Positions 10,515 to 18,414 of a stretch of 19,894 nucleotides of DNA are shown piece after piece (positions within the stretch are counted from its first letter, which is position 1; each line of letters begins with the position of its first letter). Where the stretch lies: positions 1 to 19,894 of the forward strand of contig RFIY01000204.1 of NCBI GenBank assembly GCA_003695505.1. The letters are read 5' to 3'. Below the pieces are notes generated by a model that was not told where the DNA came from, made no database searches, and saw only the letters and a program-made list of their open reading frames with translations. Origin of the DNA: J088 sp003695505 [NCBI: Candidatus Dadabacteria bacterium]. Lineage in GTDB: Bacteria > J088. The translations under genes were made by a program, and so were the position numbers.

Positions 10515-13400
10515 GTGACACGACTGGTCGCGCTCGCGTTCGCCGTCACCGTACTGCTGTTGCCGACTGCAGCGACGGCAACGCCCGACGCGCTCCCCGG
10601 GACACACTGGCGCACGTTGCAGGACGGGGCGCTCGTCTGGCACTTCAACGCCCGCAGCCGCGATACTGTCGAAGTGCTGCGCCCCCTGGCCGCGCGCGCG
10701 GTCAGCGAACTGACCGCCTGGACCGGCACGCGACCCTCGCAGCCGATACACATCGTCGTCAACACCGACAATGACTTCACGAACGGATTGACGACCGTGA
10801 TGCCGCGCAATACGATCCGGCTCTATCCCAGGCCGCCGCGCCGGCCATCGCTGCTGCAGCCGACTAATGACTGGCTGGGGCTACTGCTGGTTCATGAGAT
10901 GCTGCACGTCTGGCACCTCGACCAGCATCGCATGCCCGCGACGCTGTTCCGCAAGATCTTTGGCCGGGTCTTGCTGCCGACGATCGGCATCAATGGCACC
11001 GACTGGCCCATTCCCGTAGCCGTCTTTCCGAACGCACTACTGCCAGATACGCTGACAGAAGGTTATGCGGTGCTTACTGAAAGCAGGCTGATGGGCGGTC
11101 TCGGGCGTGCAAACAGTCCCGAAGCCCGAACGCTGATCGGCAACATGGCGCGAGACCGAGGCCTGCCAGCAATCGGTGACGCCATCGGGTTTCGCCGGGC
11201 ATTTCCCGCCGGCGGCACGCCCTACCTGCTGGGCGGGGCGTTCCACGAGTGGCTTCTCGAGCGCGATCCCGATGCCTGGCGAACGCTGTACGATGCCAAT
11301 GCCCTCGGGGTGCCACCGGTTTTCTGGGGGCTGCCGGCGGTGGCCGTCTGGGACGCCTTCCCGGCCGACCTGTGGAACGAATGGCGGCAGGCGCAGTACG
11401 ATGCCGCAGCTCCGGAAACGACCTCCATCCCTGCTGCCGAGACCATCGGAACCTGGCAAGATCTGCGAGCCCTTGCGCCAGGGCCGGGTCGGGGGATCTA
11501 CGCAACGATCGGCGATGGACGACGCGCGGAGCGCATCGTCGCCATTGATCCCGACGGTCAAATACACCACCTGGCCCGGCGGCATGGCGGCGGCGGCATC
11601 AGCGTGGGGCCGACAGGGCTCTGGTTCGATGAATTGCTGCCTGATCGGGACACGACGCGCATTTCACGGATCACCCACCTTGTCGGGCGCGATCGCGAAA
11701 CGCTCCCGACCGCGCGCGCGTTCGAACCGGACTACGGGAGCAACGGCGTCGCCGCCGTCACGCGGGATGGCATGCGCGAATGCCTGACGGTGCTCGCACC
11801 GACGGATGGGTCACTGCGCCACAAATGGTGTGCTCCTCCGGGCCGATCCGTCCAGCAGCCGCGCTGGAGTCCCGACGGTCGGCGCATCGTCGCCGGCATC
11901 TGGTCGACGGCAACGCGATTTGATCTGTTTCTCTGGGAGCCCGAATCCGGGGAGCCCCCGCGGGCACTCACGCGGCTGCCTGGCGACGAAGTCGACGCAA
12001 TCTGGTACGACAGTCGCACGATTCTGTTTTCGGCCACCCGGTCCGGTCGCCCGGAGTTGTACGCAGTCCGCGTCCACGGCACGGTCGTCCACCGCCTGTC
12101 GGATGTGCCGACGGGTGTATGGCAATTTACGATCTCAACCGACGGGCACCTCTGGTATGCGGCCCCCGGAGCAGATGGCTGGACACTGCGCAGAACGACC
12201 GCACCGCTCCAGCTCCAGCCCCTCGAACGCGCGCCCGCCCTGCCCGTATCGAGCGCGACCGCCAACACGCTGCCGAAGCGATGGCCCGTCACGACCAGCG
12301 CCCGCTATCAGGCCTGGCGAACGCTCGCACCGACCGGTTGGCAGCCGCTGCTGTATGCCGGCAAGGCACGGCGCAACCGTTACGGTGTCAAGCTCGGCGG
12401 CGACGACGCCGTCGGCCTGTGGCACTGGCGAGGCTCGCTGTTGGCAGATCACCAGGCGCGCATCGAAGGCGACCTTCAACTGGCACTGACGCGCGGAGCG
12501 TGGCTTGCCGCGAGCCGGTATGCGTCATCCGTTGGCTACATGCCATCGATCACATCCACGGCACTGCACCTCAACGAAATCGACTGGTCCGTTGGCCGTT
12601 TCTGGCGCGGCGCCAATCACCGTTTTCGGGCTACCGTCGCCGTCGGCGGCAACTGGACCAACAATGCGGCGATCCGCGAGCTCGAATACAGCGCCGAGCT
12701 GGCCGACGAATCACGCCTCTCACCTGCCTGGGCACTCGAACCGGTTCAGGGCGTCCATGCGGCAATCGGCGGCGGCAGTGAAATTTCGCTGCGACACGGC
12801 TGGCGTGACGGCCGTATCGGCGCCCGTTTCGTCACCGGATCCTTCCTGGTCGGCCGCGTACAATGGCGCGCGCAGGCTGCCGGACTGATCGATGTTGTGC
12901 CGGGGCATCACGACCTGAACCTGGCCGCACCCGGAGCCGCATCCCCCGGAACGCGGCGACTCGTCGGGCGCGGCGTACCGACCACAGCCATGACCGATCT
13001 CACCAGCGATTGCGCCGGGACGGACATCTGCGGTGTACAACGCGCCGGAGTGGCGTCTGCCGAGTTGCTGCTACCGTTGTGGTGGATCCAGCGCGGCGTC
13101 CGAACCCTGCCCCTCTGGTTCGACGAGATCCACCTTCGACCATTTCTGGCAGGAGCGCGGTTCCATCGCCCCGGACGCACCCGCGACGACCTGTTCGCGG
13201 GTGGCGAGCTGCTATTGCGGATGGGTCTTGGCTCGCTGGCGCTGTTTGAACCGCTTGGCGTGGGCATCCGCTGGCCTGTCTGGCCGCGCCGCTCGGCCAC
13301 CCCGGACGTCTGGCTGAGTACGACGATTTCGTTCGACCGCCAGCCCCTGGGCGTACGAATGGCCTGGCCGCGAGGCGAACCGAGGCGATTGCTACAATGA
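10515..13400 (+). CDS. Secreted HExxH metallopeptidase, TolB-like propeller and outer-membrane beta-barrel fusion
   Basis: 961 aa, GTG start. The N-terminal signal peptide is about residues 1-22. The peptidase-MA-like (gluzincin-type) domain has LLVHEMLHVWHLDQH (HEMLH at 127-131: two zinc His and the general-base Glu) and TEGYAVLTE (Glu182, likely third zinc ligand). Residues about 325-590 show TolB/WD40-like blades, for example QQPRWSPDGRRIVAG near 447-461. From about 590 the pattern YQAWRTLAPTGWQPLL introduces a glycine/aromatic-rich region of alternating strands typical of a surface-antigen-like barrel. All zinc residues are intact, so it should be an active protease at the outer membrane. 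The extreme C-terminus is basic (RGEPRRLLQ), not the usual aromatic end. Position between lytic transglycosylase and lipoprotein genes fits an envelope role. Substrate unknown. Confidence 0.8.
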   Translation: MTRLVALAFAVTVLLLPTAATATPDALPGTHWRTLQDGALVWHFNARSRDTVEVLRPLAARAVSELTAWTGTRPSQPIHIVVNTDNDFTNGLTTVMPRNTIRLYPRPPRRPSLLQPTNDWLGLLLVHEMLHVWHLDQHRMPATLFRKIFGRVLLPTIGINGTDWPIPVAVFPNALLPDTLTEGYAVLTESRLMGGLGRANSPEARTLIGNMARDRGLPAIGDAIGFRRAFPAGGTPYLLGGAFHEWLLERDPDAWRTLYDANALGVPPVFWGLPAVAVWDAFPADLWNEWRQAQYDAAAPETTSIPAAETIGTWQDLRALAPGPGRGIYATIGDGRRAERIVAIDPDGQIHHLARRHGGGGISVGPTGLWFDELLPDRDTTRISRITHLVGRDRETLPTARAFEPDYGSNGVAAVTRDGMRECLTVLAPTDGSLRHKWCAPPGRSVQQPRWSPDGRRIVAGIWSTATRFDLFLWEPESGEPPRALTRLPGDEVDAIWYDSRTILFSATRSGRPELYAVRVHGTVVHRLSDVPTGVWQFTISTDGHLWYAAPGADGWTLRRTTAPLQLQPLERAPALPVSSATANTLPKRWPVTTSARYQAWRTLAPTGWQPLLYAGKARRNRYGVKLGGDDAVGLWHWRGSLLADHQARIEGDLQLALTRGAWLAASRYASSVGYMPSITSTALHLNEIDWSVGRFWRGANHRFRATVAVGGNWTNNAAIRELEYSAELADESRLSPAWALEPVQGVHAAIGGGSEISLRHGWRDGRIGARFVTGSFLVGRVQWRAQAAGLIDVVPGHHDLNLAAPGAASPGTRRLVGRGVPTTAMTDLTSDCAGTDICGVQRAGVASAELLLPLWWIQRGVRTLPLWFDEIHLRPFLAGARFHRPGRTRDDLFAGGELLLRMGLGSLALFEPLGVGIRWPVWPRRSATPDVWLSTTISFDRQPLGVRMAWPRGEPRRLLQ
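10698..10717. repeat. Perfect 8-bp stem with 4-nt loop inside a coding region
   Basis: GCGGTCAG, CGAA, CTGACCGC: exact complementary arms. In mRNA this would be a stable hairpin about 180 nt into the peptidase-propeller-barrel gene. It codes for VSELTA-type residues and may be chance; no T-run follows, so it is not a terminator. Confidence 0.4.
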
Positions 13401-13404
13401 CGGG

Positions 13405-15138
13405 ATGAAACGCCTGCTTGTCATAGGTGCGCTCGCGGCGGCCGTCTCGGCCTGTAGCCACACCGCGCCGCTGCAGATCCGTGAACCCGGCCTGCCCGGC
13501 GCCCCGGTATACGAACACGGCCATCCGAGCTACAAGTTGCGCATGCCGGTCGCAGACGGTCTCGCCTACGCCGAGTATGTCAAGGCGACCCTGGCGCTGA
13601 CCCAGGGCAATTTGCGCGAAGCCGCCGACCATCTCAACGTCACGGTTTCACGCGACCCCGAAGCAACACTGCCGCGGATGAAACTGGTCAACGTGCTGTT
13701 GCTGCTCGGCCGACGCGACGAAGCGAGCCAGTTGATGGGCACCCTGGATCTGGACCCGCGGCGGCTGCCGGGAGAACTGCTGTCCATCTATGTCGACGCG
13801 CTCATCTCCACCGACCGCGATCAGGACACGATCGAGGCCATGAAAGTCGCGCTGAAACGCGGCGCGCTCGCGCCCATGCAACTGCTGCGCTGGGTCACGC
13901 TCGCCGAGCAGCGCCACAGCCCCGAGCAGTTGCGCGAAACCATATTGGAGCTGCGCGAGCTGGCTCCAGACGAACCGATCTTCGACTGTGTCGAAGGACA
14001 TCTGCTGATGCGTTCGGAGCAGTACGAGGCGTCGATCGCCTTTCTGGATCGCTGCCGTGAGGCTTCGCCCGACTGGCTCCCGGCCCTGCTCGAACGCGCG
14101 CTGGTCGCGGAGCTGACCGGAGATGCGGCGCTCGCACAAACGCTCTATCGACGCGTCCTCGAACTTCAGCCCGGCCAGGGGCTGGCATCCTGGCGTCTGC
14201 GCGCGCTGACGGAAGCAACGACCACTGGTCAATCGAGCAGCGAACAGCTCGCACGCCTGCTGCACGAAGTACAATACGAAACGGCCTTGCAACTGGCGTC
14301 GCAGGCGCTCTCCGGTGATGACGTCGAGCGGGCAGCACAGGTGCTCGCGGATCTGCCAGCAGAAGACCGCAGCCGGCCCCGCGCGCGGCTGCTACGCGGG
14401 CTCATTGCAGAGACCAGCGGAGATCTCGATCGCGCCCTGCGACATTATGAAGCGGCTATGGCCAGTGACCAGCCTGCCGTCGAGCGTGCTGCCGCCGGCC
14501 AGTGGGTTCGCGTACTGATGGCCCGACACCCCGATGACTGGCTCGACCGGGCCGAACGCGCGCTGAAAAAGAAACCGCGCCTGGGACTGCTGATCGCCAT
14601 CAGCGAAGCCGAAGGTCAGGACGATCCCCAACGCGGCCTGTCCTGGCTGGAGCAGTGGAAGGACGCGTTCGGTGACCGCCCCGACTACTGGTATCAGATC
14701 GGGCTGTTTCATGAACGCGCCGGGCACCGGGATCAGGCGCTCGCGGCCATGGAGGAAGTCCTCAGACGCAATCCGGACCACGCCGACGCATTGAACTTTC
14801 TCGGCTATTCCCTGGCCGAGGAAGGCCGCGACCTCGACCGCGCCTTCAGTCTGATCCAGCGGGCGCTCAAACTGCGCCCGGATGCCGGCTACATCATGGA
14901 CAGCATGGGCTGGGTTCTGTTCCAGCAGGGCAAAGCCGAAGAGGCCATCGACTGGCTCGAACGCGCCGTGGAACGGGAAGGACCCGATCCCGTCATCCTC
15001 GAACACCTCGGTGACGCCTACGCCGTCACCGGCCGGGACAATGATGCCGTGCGCGCCTGGTCCACCGCACTGGAGCAGGTTGAGGATCCTGAAGCCCGCC
15101 AGCGCTTACGTTCAAAACTCGACCGAATCCAACCGTGA
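13405..15138 (+). CDS. Tetratricopeptide-repeat lipoprotein
   Basis: 577 aa. The signal peptide MKRLLVIGALAAAVSAC has a lipobox (VSAC, Cys17); Ser at +2 predicts outer-membrane sorting by the E. coli rule. The rest is a string of TPR helical pairs: about 52-110, 200-265, 340-370 and, most clearly, about 430-565 (for example YWYQIGLFHERAGHRDQALA and DALNFLGYSLAEEGRDLDRA). TPR arrays bind partner proteins; there is no catalytic motif. It starts 4 nt after the previous stop and its own stop overlaps the next start as GTGA. A TPR lipoprotein directly before lolB is a familiar order in proteobacteria, where ispE often comes next; here ispE is absent. Function of this family is not settled. Confidence 0.88.
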   Translation: MKRLLVIGALAAAVSACSHTAPLQIREPGLPGAPVYEHGHPSYKLRMPVADGLAYAEYVKATLALTQGNLREAADHLNVTVSRDPEATLPRMKLVNVLLLLGRRDEASQLMGTLDLDPRRLPGELLSIYVDALISTDRDQDTIEAMKVALKRGALAPMQLLRWVTLAEQRHSPEQLRETILELRELAPDEPIFDCVEGHLLMRSEQYEASIAFLDRCREASPDWLPALLERALVAELTGDAALAQTLYRRVLELQPGQGLASWRLRALTEATTTGQSSSEQLARLLHEVQYETALQLASQALSGDDVERAAQVLADLPAEDRSRPRARLLRGLIAETSGDLDRALRHYEAAMASDQPAVERAAAGQWVRVLMARHPDDWLDRAERALKKKPRLGLLIAISEAEGQDDPQRGLSWLEQWKDAFGDRPDYWYQIGLFHERAGHRDQALAAMEEVLRRNPDHADALNFLGYSLAEEGRDLDRAFSLIQRALKLRPDAGYIMDSMGWVLFQQGKAEEAIDWLERAVEREGPDPVILEHLGDAYAVTGRDNDAVRAWSTALEQVEDPEARQRLRSKLDRIQP

Positions 15139-15824
15139 TACGCGGGGCAATCCTGGCGGTGGCCGCGGCGCTGCTGACCGCTTGCGCGACGCTCCCGCAA
15201 TCGCATGAACAACCGGCCAGCGATGCCGCCTTTCGTGCGACTGGCAACGCAAGGATCCAGACCACGACGTTTGCCGGAGCGTTCGATCTGGCATTACTGG
15301 TCGCGCCACCCGACCGCCTGCGCCTTGACGTGATGCTGCCCGTCGGTACCCCGGCAGCGATCTTTTTCGTCGAATCCGGACGATGGATCTTGCTCGATCC
15401 TGCCGCATCCGTCGCCTGGTATGGCACGATCGGCACCATCATGGACGCGCTGCAACAGGCCGCGCCCCCGCTGCAGGGTACGATCTCGCTCGCGCTGCAC
15501 GCGGCATCACGGTACCTGCCGGCGTTGCTGAATCAGACCAAAACGACAACTGCTGCCACAACGGCCGCTGGCTGGGGCGTGACGTTTCACGACCCCATGC
15601 CCGACCAGCCGGCGTGGTGGCGCCGCTGGTCGGCGCAGCGCGGGCCCGATACTGTAGAAGTACACTGGACAAAACTGCAACCCCTGGCGAAAGAACAGCA
15701 ATGGCTACTCGAACCTCGCGTGCCGCAATCCTTCTCATGGCAATCCTGGCGATCGGCGCCAGCGGCTGTGACCGCACCCCGACAGCCAGCAAGCAGGAAA
15801 AAGGCGATGCCTCCGGGCCCGTAA
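15135..15824 (+). CDS. LolB-like outer-membrane lipoprotein
   Basis: 229 aa. The GTG start overlaps the upstream stop as GTGA. It has a clear lipobox LTAC (Cys17). LolB receives lipoproteins from LolA and inserts them in the outer membrane. The core ATGNARIQ...PPDRLRLDVMLPVGTPAAIFFVESGRWILLDP (about 34-95) has the concave-sheet pattern of LolB-like proteins: substrate strands, then a DRLRL..LPVGTP turn. Similarity is moderate, and a related DUF4292-type lipoprotein is possible, so no symbol is given. Its last 41 codons (from about residue 189) overlap the next gene. That tail is Pro/Ala/Arg/Lys-rich and looks like an extension beyond the fold. Confidence 0.7.
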   Translation: MIRGAILAVAAALLTACATLPQSHEQPASDAAFRATGNARIQTTTFAGAFDLALLVAPPDRLRLDVMLPVGTPAAIFFVESGRWILLDPAASVAWYGTIGTIMDALQQAAPPLQGTISLALHAASRYLPALLNQTKTTTAATTAAGWGVTFHDPMPDQPAWWRRWSAQRGPDTVEVHWTKLQPLAKEQQWLLEPRVPQSFSWQSWRSAPAAVTAPRQPASRKKAMPPGP

Positions 15825-17353
15825 CCGGCGGCACCTGGATCGTTGGCTCGATCGGCGATGCAAGTACGTTACTGCCGCTGCTGGCTACCGACAGTGCATC
15901 GCAGGACATCATTGGACTGGTGTTCTGTTCGCTGCTGCGGTACGGCCCCGACTACGAAGTGCTCGGAGACGCCGCGGAGCGTTATGAAATTCTCGATGGC
16001 GGACTGCGCATCCGCATTCACCTGCGCAAAAATGTCCGCTGGCACGATGGGGAGCCCGTCACGGTCGATGACCTCGTCTTTACACGCCAGGTTGCGCTTG
16101 ATCCAAAAACGCCGACGCCGTACAGATCCAGCTTCGAGGCCATCAGTGAACTGCGCAAGGTTGATGCCTACACCGCCGACTACGTCTACGAAACAACATA
16201 CGCACCCGCACTCAACGACCTGGTTGGCGCGGCCGGCTCGATCCTGCCACGACACCTGCTCGAAGGCAAGGATCTGCTGACAAGTCCGTTGCAGCGCAAC
16301 CCCGTCGGTTGCGGGCCATACCGATTCCGACGCTGGGAGGCCAAACGCGAAATCGAGCTGGTCGCCAACAACGACTGGCATCGCGGCCGACCAAACATCG
16401 ACCGCTACGTCTATCGCATCATTCCGGATCAGGCCACCATGTTCCTCGAATTGATGAACTTCGGCATCGACCAGATGGGCCTGCGCCCGCAACAATACGC
16501 GCGGCAGACCGCCGCCCCACGTTTTCGCGACAACTTCAGGAAATTCCGCTATACGGGTTTCAACTATACCTATCTGGGTTACAACCTGACCCGCCCATTG
16601 TTCCAGGACATCCGGGTACGACGCGCCATCGGCCACGCCATCGATCGCGAGGCGATTCTGAAAGGTGTCAATTTTGGGCTGGGACAGGTCGCGACAGGCC
16701 CCTATCGTCCCGGCATGTGGTACTACAAACAGGTCACCGCCGACCCCGCCTACGACCCAGGCACGGCGAAGGATCTGCTTGCGGCGGCCGGCTACACCGA
16801 CCACGACGGAGACGGAGTCATCGACCGTAATGGCGTCCCTTTCAAGTTCGAAATCGTCACGAACCAGGGCAACCTGCAACGCAAACAGGTCGCCGAGATC
16901 ATCCAGGACAGCCTGCGCAAGCTCGGCATCGAGGTTTCGATCCGTATCGTCGAATGGTCGGCGTTTCTGGAAGAATTCATCTACAAGAAACGGTTCGACG
17001 CGGTCATCCTTGGCTGGAACACCGGCATCGACCCCGATCAGTATGACATCTGGCATTCCTCACGCACCGGGCCACGAGAATTCAACTTCGTCGGCTATCG
17101 CAACCCCGAGGTCGACGAGCTGCTGATTGCCGGCCGGCGCACCTTCGACAAAGAACAACGCAAGGCCATCTACGGGCGGTTTCAGGACATCCTCGCCTGG
17201 GAGCAGCCGTACACGTTCCTGTACATTTCCGACAGTCTGCCGGCCGTCCATAACCGTGTGCGTGGCATTCGACTTGCGGAGGCAGGCATCATGTATAACT
17301 TCGAGGACTGGTGGATCCCGCGCGCCCAGCAGGGATTTCACCACAAACAGTAA
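15701..17353 (+). CDS. Peptide/nickel-type ABC transporter substrate-binding lipoprotein (SBP family 5)
   Basis: 550 aa. The signal peptide MATRTSRAAILLMAILAIGASGC ends in Cys23. The residue after Cys is Asp, which in E. coli keeps a lipoprotein in the inner membrane, as suits a binding protein working with an ABC importer. SBP_bac_5 signatures: LRIRIHLRKNVRWHDGEPVTVDDLVF (about 105-130), VRRAIGHAIDREAIL (about 306-320), GIDPDQYDIWHSS near the middle of lobe two and GYRNPEVDELL further on. A DHDGDGVIDRNG loop (about 367-378) resembles a calcium-binding loop. The substrate may be peptides, but nickel, opines and other solutes are possible. Starts inside the LolB-like gene. An alternative ATG at 15740 would shorten the signal too much. 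The DppB-type permease follows after 68 nt. Confidence 0.92.
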   Translation: MATRTSRAAILLMAILAIGASGCDRTPTASKQEKGDASGPVTGGTWIVGSIGDASTLLPLLATDSASQDIIGLVFCSLLRYGPDYEVLGDAAERYEILDGGLRIRIHLRKNVRWHDGEPVTVDDLVFTRQVALDPKTPTPYRSSFEAISELRKVDAYTADYVYETTYAPALNDLVGAAGSILPRHLLEGKDLLTSPLQRNPVGCGPYRFRRWEAKREIELVANNDWHRGRPNIDRYVYRIIPDQATMFLELMNFGIDQMGLRPQQYARQTAAPRFRDNFRKFRYTGFNYTYLGYNLTRPLFQDIRVRRAIGHAIDREAILKGVNFGLGQVATGPYRPGMWYYKQVTADPAYDPGTAKDLLAAAGYTDHDGDGVIDRNGVPFKFEIVTNQGNLQRKQVAEIIQDSLRKLGIEVSIRIVEWSAFLEEFIYKKRFDAVILGWNTGIDPDQYDIWHSSRTGPREFNFVGYRNPEVDELLIAGRRTFDKEQRKAIYGRFQDILAWEQPYTFLYISDSLPAVHNRVRGIRLAEAGIMYNFEDWWIPRAQQGFHHKQ

Positions 17354-17363
17354 CCGGGCACCG

Positions 17364-17374
17364 CCCCCCCCCCC
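17364..17374 (+). repeat. C11 homopolymer run in the gap before dppB
   Basis: Eleven consecutive C bases, 10 nt after the binding-protein stop and 47 nt before the dppB ATG. Such runs slip easily in replication and are also error-prone in sequencing. Being outside any gene it cannot shift a frame; it could alter mRNA structure or spacing. Confidence 0.85.
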
Positions 17375-17421
17375 GCGGGCGTTGCGGTCCGGCCACAACG
17401 AGACGGACAGGAACGCAGCCG

Positions 17422-18414
17422 ATGACCCGCTATCTGATTGCAAGGCTTCTCGGTATGATTCCGATGCTGATCGGCATTTCGTTGCTGAGTTTCATGATCA
17501 TGCAGCTTGCGCCGGGATCGCCCGTCGAGCAGGCGGGTGCGTTCATGAACGCCGAGGCCAGCGAGCAGATGGGCCAGACCTTTCGCGAACTGTACGGACT
17601 CGACCGCCCGCTGCTCGAACAATACGGCGACTGGCTCAGCCGACTCGTGCGGCTCGACTTCGGCCTGTCGATGAGCCTGGATCGGCGTCCGGTTCTGGAC
17701 AAGATCGTCGAAGCGTTGCCCCTGACCGTCGCGCTGAACGCCCTGAGCCTGCTGCTCGTCCTTGCCCTGTCAATCCCGATTGGGGTATTCAGTGCTGCCC
17801 GCCAGCAGTCAATCGCCGACCGGATCCTCACCGTCATCGTCTTCGTCGGATTTTCGACGCCGTCTTTCTGGCTGGCCCTGCTGTTGATGATGCTGTTCGG
17901 GATTCAGCTTGGCTGGTTGCCCGTATCCTGGGCTGGCATGCCGCGGCTCGGCGAAGTCAGCACCTGGGTCTGGTTCCAGGAAGCGGTCCGGCACAGCGTC
18001 CTTCCCGTATTCTGCTACAGTTTCGGCGGCCTGGCCGTCTTCAGCCGGTACATGCGGGCCAGCATGCGCGATGTGCTGGGCACCGAATTCATGACGGCGG
18101 CGCGGGCGCGCGGCTGGAGCGAGTGGCAGGCGATCTGGCGGCATGCATTTCCGAACGCATTGCTGCCATTGATCACATTGCTGGGCCTCTCGCTTCCTGG
18201 ACTGATCGGTGGTAGTGTAATATTAGAACAGGTATTTGCAATCCCGGGCATGGGGCGCCTTTTCTGGGAGGCTGTCATGTCGAGGGATTACACGCTCGTG
18301 ATGGGAGTTCTCACGATCGGGGCCGTTCTGACATTGATCGGAAACCTGCTCGCGGACATCGGCTATGCGGTGGCCGACCCGCGCATCAGACACCAGCAAG
18401 AGAGTACCTCGTGA
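17422..18414 (+). CDS. dppB: ABC transporter permease, DppB/OppB type
   Basis: 330-aa inner-membrane channel subunit. MTRYLIARLLGMIPMLIGIS... is the typical DppB amino terminus with TM1 at about 9-30; further segments lie at about 100-122, 135-160, 193-210, 247-266 and 292-312. The EAA loop that docks the ATPase reads FMTAARARGWSEWQAIWRHAFPN (about 223-245), with conserved Gly and HxxPN. The VFAIPGMG segment (271-278) and the final ADPRIR are also typical. ATG 17422 has AGGAA 8 nt upstream; the frame extends further upstream without a better start. Codons 263-273 (18208-18240) are unusually AT-rich (GTA, ATA, TTA). The stop overlaps the next start as GTGA. No ATPase genes are in the window; they may follow dppC. 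Confidence 0.95.
   Translation: MTRYLIARLLGMIPMLIGISLLSFMIMQLAPGSPVEQAGAFMNAEASEQMGQTFRELYGLDRPLLEQYGDWLSRLVRLDFGLSMSLDRRPVLDKIVEALPLTVALNALSLLLVLALSIPIGVFSAARQQSIADRILTVIVFVGFSTPSFWLALLLMMLFGIQLGWLPVSWAGMPRLGEVSTWVWFQEAVRHSVLPVFCYSFGGLAVFSRYMRASMRDVLGTEFMTAARARGWSEWQAIWRHAFPNALLPLITLLGLSLPGLIGGSVILEQVFAIPGMGRLFWEAVMSRDYTLVMGVLTIGAVLTLIGNLLADIGYAVADPRIRHQQESTS

Noticed and set aside
9698-10810. Minus-strand 370-aa open frame
   Set aside because: Antisense to the SLT catalytic domain and the next gene's start; no domain motif and no plausible start context.
15869-17056. Minus-strand 395-aa open frame
   Set aside because: Mirror frame of the SBP family 5 gene, whose own frame carries all family signatures.
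17354-17421. Rho-independent terminator between the binding-protein and dppB genes
   Set aside because: No strong stem followed by a T-run; the C11 run and GC-rich bases do not form a clear terminator.
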